From: an uncultured Clostridia bacterium
Lineage (GTDB): Bacteria > Bacillota > Clostridia > UBA1381
Length of the DNA stretch: 64,000 nucleotides
Direction: 5' to 3'
NCBI GenBank assembly: GCA_934486495.1
Contig: CAKSPW010000003.1
Span: 3,121 to 67,120, forward strand
The notes beneath the pieces were generated by a model, which was not told the DNA's origin, ran no database searches, and saw nothing but the letters and a program-made list of their open reading frames with translations. Shown in pieces: positions 17,650 to 26,987 of the stretch. Position numbers and translations under genes: made by a program. Every line of letters starts with the position of its first letter. Positions within the stretch are counted from its first letter, which is position 1.

Positions 17650-19905
17650 ATGAAAAGAATTAAAAAATTGTGTAGCGTTTGTGTTAAGGGATTTATGTTA
17701 CTTAGCGCATTTAGCGGTTTTTCGGTACAGGCTGCGTCCGAGCCGGGGCTTATCGGCTCAAAGTTGGACTCAAGAAGCTATACCGATATGCCGCTTGAAT
17801 CCGGAAACAGTGAAATGAATAAGTTAAATGACGGCACAATGGACGGCGCAGTTGCCGTAAAGATGAAGAAAGATGTTGACATGTCTGACGGTAAGTATTT
17901 TGTGGACATTGTATGCAACGGATTTATTGCAAAATACCAGAGTCTTGACCTCGGATGTAACGTTGGACTTATTAAAGATCAAAGTATTAAAAAAATCGGA
18001 GTTGCAGGCTATAATGACGAAACCAATACATGGCCGAGCGCTCCGCAGCAGACCTATGATATAACGTGGCTCAAATCCGGCGACAGCTATACGGGCAAGG
18101 CGGTAGTCAATTTTGATACACCGATAACATCAAGCCGTTTGCGTGTGTATATATTGGATGCAAACAGAACATGGGATAATTTCCGTATGGAGGAGCTTGC
18201 AGCTTACGGCGAACTGACAGGGAAAGGCATTGACAGCCTGACACGAAATGCTTCAGTGACGACAAACTTTACCTGCGAGGGCAATTTCCCGCTCAGCAAT
18301 TTAACGGACAGATATTTTGCGTCGGAAATGCTGACGAATTTTAATGCCACACCCGAAAACCCCGGAATTATAACAATGGATTTCGGCGATAAATACTACG
18401 ATTTTGACCGTATGGATATGGTTGGTTTGTTTGCTAAAAACGCAGGCGTAACCGCTATGACGATTGAATACAAAAACGGCGGAGAATGGACAAAACTAAA
18501 AGATGTAACCTTTAACAGAAGCGGAAGAAACGGAAGTGACGGCTCGCAAATTGACAGAATTGACCTTGGCGTAGTCACAAACGGTTTGCAGTTTAAGGTA
18601 ACGGAGCATAAGAATAGCTGGGGACATTTCCGAATCAGTGAAATAGCACTTTACGGGCCAAGCTTGGTTGGTGACAAGTTAGACGCAAGAAGCTGTACCG
18701 ATATGCCGCTTGAAGGCGATAACACCAACATGGATAAGCTGAATGACGGTACCATGGACGGCGCAGTTGTTGTATCATTGGATAAGAATATTGATATGTC
18801 TGACGGCAAATATTATCTGGACATCATATGCAACGGATATATCGCAAAATACCAAAGCCTTGACCTCGGATGTAACACAGGACTCATCAAACATCAGGAT
18901 ATTAAAAAAATCGGAATCGCAGGCTATGACGATGAAACTCATACATGGCCGAGCGGACCTCAGCAGGTTTACGATGTAGTCTGGCCCGAAAAAGACGGTA
19001 AATATACAGGCAAGGCTGTTATCAAATTTAAAACACCGATAACATCAAGCCGTTTGCGTGTGTATATATTGGACGCAAACAGAACGTGGAATAATTTCCG
19101 TATGGAAGAGCTTGCAGCTTACGGAAAACTTGCAGGCAACAGCGTTGACAGCCTGGCGCAAAATGCCTCCGTGACGACAAACTTTACCTGCGAGGGTAAT
19201 TTCCCGCTCGGCAATTTGACGGACAGATATTTTGCGTCGGAAATGCTGACGGATTTCAAAGCAACAACCGAAAACCCCGGAATTATAACAATGGATTTCG
19301 GCGATAAGTATTACGATTTTGAAAACATGGATATGGTTGGAATGCACGCTAAAAATGCTGGCGTAACAGCTATGACGATTGAATATAAAAACGGCGGAGA
19401 ATGGACTAAGCTAAAGGATTTGACCTTTAACAGAAGCGGAAGATACGGAAGTACGGATTTGCAGATTGACAGAATTGACCTCGGCGTAACGGGTAACGGC
19501 TTGAGATTTAACGTAACGGATTATAATAAAGGATACGGACATTTCAGAATCAGTGATATGTTAATCTACGGCAATGAATCATACATTCCTGCGGTAAACA
19601 GTGCAAATATATCATATACCGTTAACGGAAATAAAGGTACAAATAATCAATTCGGCAGCGGCACAATCAATGTCAGCGCAGATATTACGCTTGAAGACGG
19701 CAGAAACGGTGCGGTTCTTTATGCGGCTTTATACAGCGGCGAAAAAATGATTGCTGTTGTACAGTCGGAAAAAACGGACGGCGGAGCTGTTAATTGCACA
19801 TTTGACGTTGATAATGCAGACGGAAAAACAATTAAGCTTCTTGTTTTAGACAGTGTGCTCTCTCCGATTTGCAATGCGGTGGAATTACAGCCGCACAGCA
19901 ATTAA
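17650..19905 (+). CDS. Exported protein with duplicated discoidin-like module
   Basis: A 751-residue exported protein. A signal peptide (about 1-28) precedes two near-identical ~305-residue modules (34-338 and 339-640). Each module has two jelly-roll-like halves of ~150 residues resembling F5/8 C (discoidin) carbohydrate-binding domains, with repeated landmarks DANRTW.NFRMEELAAYG and FASEMLT. A ~105-residue beta-sandwich tail follows. It has no SLH domain or sortase motif, so its anchoring is unclear. ATG at 17650 follows GGAGG by 8 bp. I infer glycan binding; no enzyme motif is visible. Confidence 0.75.
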   Translation: MKRIKKLCSVCVKGFMLLSAFSGFSVQAASEPGLIGSKLDSRSYTDMPLESGNSEMNKLNDGTMDGAVAVKMKKDVDMSDGKYFVDIVCNGFIAKYQSLDLGCNVGLIKDQSIKKIGVAGYNDETNTWPSAPQQTYDITWLKSGDSYTGKAVVNFDTPITSSRLRVYILDANRTWDNFRMEELAAYGELTGKGIDSLTRNASVTTNFTCEGNFPLSNLTDRYFASEMLTNFNATPENPGIITMDFGDKYYDFDRMDMVGLFAKNAGVTAMTIEYKNGGEWTKLKDVTFNRSGRNGSDGSQIDRIDLGVVTNGLQFKVTEHKNSWGHFRISEIALYGPSLVGDKLDARSCTDMPLEGDNTNMDKLNDGTMDGAVVVSLDKNIDMSDGKYYLDIICNGYIAKYQSLDLGCNTGLIKHQDIKKIGIAGYDDETHTWPSGPQQVYDVVWPEKDGKYTGKAVIKFKTPITSSRLRVYILDANRTWNNFRMEELAAYGKLAGNSVDSLAQNASVTTNFTCEGNFPLGNLTDRYFASEMLTDFKATTENPGIITMDFGDKYYDFENMDMVGMHAKNAGVTAMTIEYKNGGEWTKLKDLTFNRSGRYGSTDLQIDRIDLGVTGNGLRFNVTDYNKGYGHFRISDMLIYGNESYIPAVNSANISYTVNGNKGTNNQFGSGTINVSADITLEDGRNGAVLYAALYSGEKMIAVVQSEKTDGGAVNCTFDVDNADGKTIKLLVLDSVLSPICNAVELQPHSN
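17749..18663 (+). repeat. Discoidin-like module, copy A
   Basis: First of three ~0.9-kb coding repeats. Copy A and copy B are adjacent in one gene; copy C (20094-21002) opens the next. They share long identical stretches at DNA level, for example around the DANRTW and SEMLT codons, indicating recent duplication. Confidence 0.85.
18664..19569 (+). repeat. Discoidin-like module, copy B
   Basis: Tandem copy of the module at 17749-18663, starting at LVGDKLDARSC. It differs mostly by scattered substitutions, with a changed QQVYDVVWPEKDGKYTG segment. Confidence 0.85.
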
Positions 19906-19994
19906 TTAAATATCGACCGATAAGAAGGATTGATATTTGATTAATTCAATCCGACATCGGTGTGTTGTGATTTATGAGTAAGGAGAACTTCGCA
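19906..19994 (+). promoter_or_regulatory. Duplication junction before the third surface gene
   Basis: The 15-bp stretch TTTATGAGTAAGGAG at 19971-19985 is identical to 17626-17640. There it contains the last codons, stop and ribosome-binding site between two surface genes. Its presence here, where it is not the end of a gene, marks the edge of the duplicated block. Confidence 0.7.
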
Positions 19995-22900
19995 ATGAGA
20001 AGAATGAAAAGATTATGCAGCCTTTGTGTTGCTGGATTGATGATGTTTAACGGATTAGGCTGTTTTTCGGTACAGGCAGCATCCGAAACGGAGCTTGCCG
20101 GCTCAAGGTTGGACGCAAGAAACTATACCGATATGCCGCTTGAATCCTCAAACAGCGATATGGATAAGCTAAATGACGGCAGCATGGACGGTGCGGTTGT
20201 TGTGTCATTGGATAAGAATACCGATATGTCGGACGGCAGTTATTATGTTGATATCGTATGTAACGGATATATTGCAAAATACCAAAGCCTTGACCTCGGA
20301 TGTAACGTAGGACTTATCGAACATCAGGGTATTAAAAAAGTCGGAGTTGCAGGCTATGACGATGAAACTCACTCGTGGCCGAGCGGTCCGCAGCAGACAT
20401 ACGATATAACGTGGCTCAAATCCGGCGACAGCTATACGGGTAAGGCGGTAGTCAAGTTTGAAACACCGATAACTTCAAGCCGTTTGCGTGTGTATATATT
20501 GGACGCAAACAGAACATGGGATAATTTCCGCATGGAAGAGCTTGCAGGCTACGGCGAGCTGACAGGAAAGGCTATCGACAGCTTGGCGAAATATGCGACT
20601 GTAACGGCTAATTTTGATTGCGACGGCGCAAGACCGCTCAGCAATTTGTCTGACAGATACTTTGCGTCGGAAATGCTGACGAATTTTAATGCTACACCCG
20701 ATAATCCAGGAATTATCACAATGGATTTCGGCAACAATTATTATGATTTTGACAGCATGGATATGGTTGGCTTGTTTGCCAAAAATGCAGGCGTAACAGC
20801 TATGACGATTGAATATAAAAACGGCGACGAATGGACTAAGCTGAAAGATGTTACATTTGAGAGAAGCGGAAGATACGGAAGTACAAACTCGCAGATAGAC
20901 AGAATCGACCTCGGTATAGTTGCCAACGGTTTACAGTTTAAGGTAACCGAACATAAGAACGAATGGGGACATTTCCGAATCAGCGAGATAGTGCTTTACG
21001 GTAAAGAGGCAGACGCTCCGATACCGTCAGAGCCGCCCACACCGTCAGAGCCGCCGGTATCCAATCCGTCTGTTTTGAGTGCGGTATACATGACAACCGC
21101 AGCACTTGATTACAAAAACGGCTTTTATGATTTGAAGCGACTTAATAATCAGAGCTCGTATGCAAATGAGCCGTTGGTTGTTGATGTGCCTAAGAGCGTT
21201 AATATGGGCAGGGATTACTGCTTTGATGTGATTTTCAAGGGTAAGCTTGCCGCTATGCACAGCATACAGTTTAAATGTTTCCAAGGACAATTTGCAAATC
21301 AGAGTGTAAAAAGAATTGATGTGGATGCATATAACGATAAAACAGGTCAGTGGAGCACAGTTTTGGAAGATCATGTACTCACATGGAAAGAGTCAACAGA
21401 TTTAAAGGAGGGCAGTGCCGAGTCGATTGTCAGCCTTCCCACAGGTATAAAGACTTCAAGAATTCGAGTTTATATTAAAGACGCAAACAGAAGCTGGAAT
21501 AATTTCCGTATGGACGAGATGGCAGTATTCGGTGAAGTTTTGAATGACAAACCGTCAAATTTAGCGCCGGCTGCAAAGACAGATGTAAGCTATGATTTTG
21601 ATTCGTCGAACTATAAAGCAGAGAATTTAACTGACGGTGATTTTGATACTAAGCTTACATGCAAGGCAGGCGTTCAGCCGTCAACGGATAATCCGGCATA
21701 CATAGCGTTGGATTTCGGTAATGATTATTACCAAGTTGATGAGCTTGAATTGGCTACGGCATATGCAAGATATTGCGGAATTCTTAAAGGAGAGCTGCAA
21801 TACAAAGAATACGGCGAGTGGAAAAAACTCAAGGAATTCAGCTTTACAAGAGGTGGTATTTCCGCATCTGATGATTATGAGTTTGATACAATTACGGCAG
21901 ATGTGGTCACAAACGGCTTGCGTTTGAAGATAACCGATGTTATTTTGGACAAAAACTATCATAATTTCAGTATTAATGAAATTTCGGTAAGAGGAAGCAA
22001 GTCAGAGGCGCCGCTTTTGCCGCAGCAGGTGGAATATCAGACAAAACCCGGATTTGAGGCGTTGACCGACGGAAATGTTGAAACTGTATGGACTTCACAG
22101 TTTGGATTTATTCCTTCCGCAGAAAAGCCGCATGAAATCCGTTTGGAATTTAAGCGTGCGTTTTCACCGAAAATTATAATATTTACGGGAAATGCTCCGA
22201 CACCGTCACGCATTAAGGCAGGTTATGAAAAAGACGGTGTGTTTACAGCGTTCGGCGCTGAAAGCAATCTTACCTTTACAGACGGAACAGCTCGTATAAT
22301 TTTGCCCGAAACGGCAGAAACAAAAACGTTGATTTTACATATTACGGGAGCGGAGCGCGAAGATTATACACTAGCTGAAATCTCTGTTTTGGCATTTGAC
22401 AGATACGAAAATATTAAAAAAGCTATTGATACGTTTGCGGATACCAAAGCATATCGCGATTATCAATCTGCAAAATCGGCAATCGAAGCCGTTGATGACG
22501 AACAAATTCGTGCAGAGTTTGAGCCTTTGCTTGAAAGTGAAAAGCAAAATGTAGTAAAAAACCAGAAAATAGAGGCGGTATATAATGCTGCCGAAAAAAC
22601 AGCGGAGATATCGGGATGGCTTTTTGTACCGGCTGACGTTAAAGTTCCTCTTCACGTTAAGGGATCAGCAACAGATTTAATTCTTGAGGTTACAGCCGAC
22701 GAAAGCGGTAATTTTAAGCAAAAGTCAGATATGAGCGGTCTGAAGGAATACGGAAAGTATACAGTGACGGCCGTTGTTGAAGGAGAAACCGTAACGGGCA
22801 CATTCGAGCTGCGTCCTCAAAAGAGCGGCAAAGATATTTTGCAATTCTCCATTGACGGAAACAAAGGAAAAATTAAAGGAAACAGCATTGATGTTACTCT

Positions 22901-23741
22901 TCCGAAAGGAAGTACGATATTCGGCAGAATACCCGTATTCACAATTTCGGAAGGTGCTGTACTTTTAAATGGCGATACAGTGATTGAAAGCGGAAAAACA
23001 TCACTGGATTTCAAAGGCACGGTTACTTTGACCGTTCGTGCTGAGGACGGAACTTCGGCTGACTATGCCGTAAGAGTTACCTTATCGTCCGGAAGCAGCT
23101 CGGGCGGCTCCGGCGGAGGCGGAGGTAACGGCGGCGTAAGCAACAAGGTTATTATGCCGAATGTAACTCCGAAGCCGGACGTTAAGGATGATACAAGCGA
23201 TGCGGAAAAAGGATTTTCGGATGTATCTTCAAATCACTGGGCTTACGAGTATGTTGAAAAGCTTCGCAAAGACGGAATTGTAAACGGCGTCGGCGAAAAC
23301 TGCTTCTATCCCGAAAATACGGTAAAAAGAGAAGAGTTTGCTAAAATGCTTGTATTGTCGATGGGATTAAATCCCGAAGGAAAATCAGGCTTTGCGGATG
23401 CTGAAGAAAACTGGAGCGATTCATATCTTGCGGCGGCAAAGAATGCAGGAATTATCAACGGAATTGCAGACGGAATGTTCGGTGTCGGACACGATATAAC
23501 ACGTCAGGATTTGGCGATAATGATTTACAGAGCATTGCCCGAAACACTGAAAACTTCACAGTCGCGAGAGTTATTTGCAGATGACGCTGATATTGCGGAC
23601 TATGCTAAGGAAGCGGTTTATGCGCTTAGAAGTCTTGGATTAATCAGCGGCTATGAAAATCAATTCCGACCCGATGAACGTGCCACACGGGCGGAAAGTG
23701 CAAAAATTTTGGCAGGGTTTAAAGGAATGATAGAAAAATGA
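19995..23741 (+). CDS. Multidomain SLH-anchored discoidin-like surface protein
   Basis: A 1248-residue exported protein. In order: signal peptide (1-29); module C (34-337) nearly identical to the upstream gene's modules; a Pro/Ser/Glu linker; a divergent copy of the module pair; a further discoidin-like domain; small beta domains; a Gly/Ser linker; and three C-terminal SLH motifs (GFSDVSSNHWAYEYVEKL, GFADAEENWSDSYLAAAKN, YENQFRPDERATRAES). It would be a wall-anchored glycan-binding protein. The last 4 bp overlap the next gene. ATG at 19995 is set by the duplicated TAAGGAG site. No catalytic residues are recognised. Confidence 0.8.
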   Translation: MRRMKRLCSLCVAGLMMFNGLGCFSVQAASETELAGSRLDARNYTDMPLESSNSDMDKLNDGSMDGAVVVSLDKNTDMSDGSYYVDIVCNGYIAKYQSLDLGCNVGLIEHQGIKKVGVAGYDDETHSWPSGPQQTYDITWLKSGDSYTGKAVVKFETPITSSRLRVYILDANRTWDNFRMEELAGYGELTGKAIDSLAKYATVTANFDCDGARPLSNLSDRYFASEMLTNFNATPDNPGIITMDFGNNYYDFDSMDMVGLFAKNAGVTAMTIEYKNGDEWTKLKDVTFERSGRYGSTNSQIDRIDLGIVANGLQFKVTEHKNEWGHFRISEIVLYGKEADAPIPSEPPTPSEPPVSNPSVLSAVYMTTAALDYKNGFYDLKRLNNQSSYANEPLVVDVPKSVNMGRDYCFDVIFKGKLAAMHSIQFKCFQGQFANQSVKRIDVDAYNDKTGQWSTVLEDHVLTWKESTDLKEGSAESIVSLPTGIKTSRIRVYIKDANRSWNNFRMDEMAVFGEVLNDKPSNLAPAAKTDVSYDFDSSNYKAENLTDGDFDTKLTCKAGVQPSTDNPAYIALDFGNDYYQVDELELATAYARYCGILKGELQYKEYGEWKKLKEFSFTRGGISASDDYEFDTITADVVTNGLRLKITDVILDKNYHNFSINEISVRGSKSEAPLLPQQVEYQTKPGFEALTDGNVETVWTSQFGFIPSAEKPHEIRLEFKRAFSPKIIIFTGNAPTPSRIKAGYEKDGVFTAFGAESNLTFTDGTARIILPETAETKTLILHITGAEREDYTLAEISVLAFDRYENIKKAIDTFADTKAYRDYQSAKSAIEAVDDEQIRAEFEPLLESEKQNVVKNQKIEAVYNAAEKTAEISGWLFVPADVKVPLHVKGSATDLILEVTADESGNFKQKSDMSGLKEYGKYTVTAVVEGETVTGTFELRPQKSGKDILQFSIDGNKGKIKGNSIDVTLPKGSTIFGRIPVFTISEGAVLLNGDTVIESGKTSLDFKGTVTLTVRAEDGTSADYAVRVTLSSGSSSGGSGGGGGNGGVSNKVIMPNVTPKPDVKDDTSDAEKGFSDVSSNHWAYEYVEKLRKDGIVNGVGENCFYPENTVKREEFAKMLVLSMGLNPEGKSGFADAEENWSDSYLAAAKNAGIINGIADGMFGVGHDITRQDLAIMIYRALPETLKTSQSRELFADDADIADYAKEAVYALRSLGLISGYENQFRPDERATRAESAKILAGFKGMIEK
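20094..21002 (+). repeat. Discoidin-like module, copy C
   Basis: Third copy of the ~0.9-kb coding module, from LAGSRLDARNY to HFRISEIVLYG. Its first half is closer to copy B (SLDKN, GPQQ), while ITWLKSGDSYTGKAVV matches copy A. This mixture suggests gene conversion or ordered duplication. Confidence 0.85.
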
Positions 23742-26700
23742 AAAAGATATTGTCAATGATACTTACCGTTGCGCTTGCTGTGGCGTCGCTTACCCCGATT
23801 AAGGGGTTGGCGGCGTCGGAAAATCTGACACGCTGGGCAACGATTACAACAGATATTCCGTATCTGGAGGAATTGGGTCCGGAACGCCTTAACGACGGAA
23901 AGAACACAGACGGTATGGTTACGGACGGAAGCATAAAGCCGTCATTCCCGTATCATATTGAATTGGATTTTGGCGGTTATACCGCGGAAATGTCTGACCT
24001 TCGCATCTATTCGTGCGACGGAAAGGGCATGGGTGTAACGAATTTGGGGATTGACGTTTGGCAGGGTAACAGCTGGAAAACCGTCCGTTCGGGCGAGATA
24101 CTCAGCTGGAATCGTTCCGAGTCGAAAAAAGCCGAAAGTCGTGATATCCATTTTTCAAGTCCGGTACGCGGCGAGAAATTCCGTCTTGTAATTAAAGCTG
24201 CAAATCTTAAAGAGCAGTCGTTTAGGATAGATGAGCTCGAGATGCTCGGCTCACTTGTCGGTATCCGTGATAAGAAGCAGATTACAAACACCGAAATTGC
24301 TTATTTCCGCTGCGAAAAAGGAGGAAATGTAACACTTCCGGGTCATGTCACGGCTAATTTGGCTGATGGCAGCTCTATCACAATGGGTGTAGAGTGGGGA
24401 GTTCCGGATACTTCATCCGAGGGTGTTAAAACGGTAACCGGTTATATGCCTTACTATGATGTTACGCCATGCACGCTTGTTGATGTGTTTGATGCGGATA
24501 AGGATATAAGTGCCGTAAACGGTACATGGGCAGAAGACTTGATTGCAAATGCTGTTGCGTCCGGACTTTTGGGAGGTATATCGGCAGATCCCGGACAGCC
24601 TATGCGCCAATTGGACGCTGCATTAATACTTTTCAGAAACGGTGAATTGTCTCCCGTTCAGCCGAAAGCGGATTCCTCTTTGAACGGTAACTTTGCCGGA
24701 AAAGAGATGGCAGCCGCAGTTGAGGCGGTTTGCGGAGCGATTTCTGCCGAAGAACCCCTCACACGAGCAAAGGCGGCTTCATGGATTGTCAAAATGAATC
24801 CCGCAGCAAACGGGTTTGAGAAAAAAGATCTTCCTTACGGTGACCTCGGCGGTTTGAACCAAGAGGAGCTTGCAGGTGTCGAAGAAGCATTTAGCCGTGG
24901 TGTTATCAGTAAAAACAATAGCTTCAGACCCGGAGATGCCGTAACGCTTGCGGAGCTGCTTGCTATGCAGTCAAAGCTTGAAAACGGCTGTGAGCAAATC
25001 GGATCTGACGGAAATATCAACCGCACCTTTACGGACAGCGGAGAAGTACTTGTAAATCCGTATATGGGAATTTTCAGCTACTATTTGGATAACGGTCTTG
25101 TAAACTATGACATTCACTATGATAACGGTACATATTTTGAGGATGTTCCCGGACTTTCAAACATCTACATCAGAATTCCGTGGTCGGTTGTTCAGCCAGA
25201 AAAGGGAATTTATGATTTTAGTATGGTAGACGGAGCTATCGAAAAGTTTAAGCGTGTCGGAAAACAGATTTCCCTGCGTTTTACCGCATCGGAAACAGGA
25301 CACGTATACGCTACTCCGAAATGGGTATTTGACGAGGGTGCAAAGATTCATTGGTGGGGATATGACAGTCCCGACGCTTACAGTATGCCGTATTTTGACG
25401 ACCCGATATTCCTTGCAAATCTCGACGTATTTTTGGGCGAGGTTGCAAAGCGTTATGACGGCAACCCGAACATTGCCTATATCGACATCGGCTCTCTCGG
25501 AATTTGGGGTGAGGGACATACCGGCTCGGCAGGTTATAAGCTGACTCCCGAGGCTGCTCGTATGCATATGGAGCTTCATGCAAAACACTTTAAGAAAACA
25601 AAAGTTGTTGTTTTGGACGATATGGGTCAAAACTTTAACGACAGATTTTTCCCGGAGGTTAAAAATGACGTAATCCGTCTGGGATTCGGACTTCGTAATG
25701 ACGGATATGCCGGTGTTGACGGCAAGATGCGCTTTATTCTGCCTGAGGATAAAACTCTCGGTGACGGTATCTGGGAACACGCTCCCATAGTTATGGAGCC
25801 TGAGCATTACGGAGAAATGCATAGACTTGATATTTGGGGAGACGGTGTGGATTTTGCACATTGGATAGATATAGTTCACGGTACATATATAGGCTTGCAT
25901 GGATTTTCTAAGGTTATGGCTGAAGAAAACCCCGAGTTTATGGAATATGCCAACAAGCGGATAGGATACAGAATTATTCCCGAAACAGTCCGCTTGACGA
26001 GCGAAACACAGGTACACGGAAATATAACGTTGTCTGCCGATTGGAAAAACGTTGCCGCAGCGCCTTGCTATAACGGTGCTTACCCGGCAATTACCTTAAA
26101 GGATATGGACGGAAACATTATGTCGGTTATGGTTGACAGCAAGTTCAATGTTGATTCTCTGCCCGTCAGCGCACCGGGTAAGGCAAAAAGCGTTCGTGAG
26201 GAAGCGGAGTTCCGTGTTCATGACGTTTTGCCGGGCGGAACATATCAGGCATTTCTGTCTTTGGGTAACATAACGGGTTCGCCCGAGATTAAAATGCCTA
26301 TTGAGGGCAATGACGGTGAAAGCAGATATTATATCGGTGATGTTACAATCAAGGGTGATTATGAGCTTACGGTTACTCAGCAGTCCGATGATGATATTAC
26401 ACTGCACTTTGAGCTTTCGCCGAGCGTCGGTGAATATGTGGCTCTTTGGGGTAATATTTCCATGCGTGAGCAGGGCGGAGAGCATGTTTATATGCCGGGT
26501 GATATTGTATTTTCGGTTAATACGTCGCCTCTTGCGGCAGCACTTAAGACAAAGAGCGCTTGCGATATTCCTGTTAAGCTTTCTTTAAACAACGCACAGT
26601 TTAATTTTAAGAAGAGCGTCAAACCGGGAATGGTATTTGATGTTCATTACGATATGGATACGTTGGGCGGCGGTATGACACCGGGTATGATGATGTCCGG

Positions 26701-26776
26701 CAACGGACGCAGTCCCAAGATAGGAACAGCGGTTATACAAGATGACTTGGCCGTTAAGTTTCAGCCGCTGGAATAA
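23738..26776 (+). CDS. Exported DUF4832 glycosidase-like protein with discoidin and SLH-like parts
   Basis: A 1012-residue exported protein starting at the ATGA overlap. A signal peptide (1-27) precedes a discoidin-like domain (about 28-172) and degenerate SLH-like motifs (about 255-420). A large C-terminal TIM-barrel-like region follows (about 430-760; VNPYMGIFSYY, YIRIPWSVVQPEKGIYDFS, YIDIGSLGIWGEG), then beta domains. This matches DUF4832/beta-galactosidase-like families; I infer a glycoside hydrolase. Its catalytic acids cannot be assigned with certainty, though Glu residues in GIWGEG and VMEPEH are candidates. It closes the surface-protein run. Confidence 0.75.
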   Translation: MKKILSMILTVALAVASLTPIKGLAASENLTRWATITTDIPYLEELGPERLNDGKNTDGMVTDGSIKPSFPYHIELDFGGYTAEMSDLRIYSCDGKGMGVTNLGIDVWQGNSWKTVRSGEILSWNRSESKKAESRDIHFSSPVRGEKFRLVIKAANLKEQSFRIDELEMLGSLVGIRDKKQITNTEIAYFRCEKGGNVTLPGHVTANLADGSSITMGVEWGVPDTSSEGVKTVTGYMPYYDVTPCTLVDVFDADKDISAVNGTWAEDLIANAVASGLLGGISADPGQPMRQLDAALILFRNGELSPVQPKADSSLNGNFAGKEMAAAVEAVCGAISAEEPLTRAKAASWIVKMNPAANGFEKKDLPYGDLGGLNQEELAGVEEAFSRGVISKNNSFRPGDAVTLAELLAMQSKLENGCEQIGSDGNINRTFTDSGEVLVNPYMGIFSYYLDNGLVNYDIHYDNGTYFEDVPGLSNIYIRIPWSVVQPEKGIYDFSMVDGAIEKFKRVGKQISLRFTASETGHVYATPKWVFDEGAKIHWWGYDSPDAYSMPYFDDPIFLANLDVFLGEVAKRYDGNPNIAYIDIGSLGIWGEGHTGSAGYKLTPEAARMHMELHAKHFKKTKVVVLDDMGQNFNDRFFPEVKNDVIRLGFGLRNDGYAGVDGKMRFILPEDKTLGDGIWEHAPIVMEPEHYGEMHRLDIWGDGVDFAHWIDIVHGTYIGLHGFSKVMAEENPEFMEYANKRIGYRIIPETVRLTSETQVHGNITLSADWKNVAAAPCYNGAYPAITLKDMDGNIMSVMVDSKFNVDSLPVSAPGKAKSVREEAEFRVHDVLPGGTYQAFLSLGNITGSPEIKMPIEGNDGESRYYIGDVTIKGDYELTVTQQSDDDITLHFELSPSVGEYVALWGNISMREQGGEHVYMPGDIVFSVNTSPLAAALKTKSACDIPVKLSLNNAQFNFKKSVKPGMVFDVHYDMDTLGGGMTPGMMMSGNGRSPKIGTAVIQDDLAVKFQPLE

Positions 26777-26924
26777 CGGACGTTAAAACTCCCGATTGCA
26801 GGGAAAGAAGAAAAATCAAGTTATTTGACTTTTCACGAAATTGCTTCTTTTCTTGCTGTCAGCAAATCACACCTTTTAATGTGCGCTTTGATTAGGTTTG
26901 CTGATTTTACAGCAGAATAAATAA
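26777..26924. other. Spacer before the GH20-like gene
   Basis: About 150 bp with no gene. A run ending TTTTCTTGCTGTCAGC lies after several weak inverted repeats; no clear terminator or promoter was seen. Confidence 0.4.
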
Positions 26925-26962
26925 TGGCTGTTCAAAAAGTCATCGGCTTTTTGAACAGCCCA
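26925..26962 (+). repeat. Dispersed palindrome, copy 1
   Basis: ATGGCTGTTCAAAAAG pairs with CTTTTTGAACAGCCcAT around a 7-base loop. Related palindromes occur at 34138-34178 and 39856-39895. This copy sits 10 bp before the ribosome-binding site of the next gene and has no T-run. Confidence 0.75.
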
Positions 26963-26987
26963 TTAAAATAAAGAAAGGAGTATGAAT

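Noticed and set aside
17749..21002. CRISPR-like or satellite array
   Set aside because: The repeats are ~0.9-kb coding modules in frame, not short spaced repeats. No CRISPR array was seen anywhere in the window.
25157..26017. 286-codon minus-strand frame inside the DUF4832 gene
   Set aside because: Antisense to a clear exported protein with conserved motifs; no ribosome-binding site or protein-like pattern.
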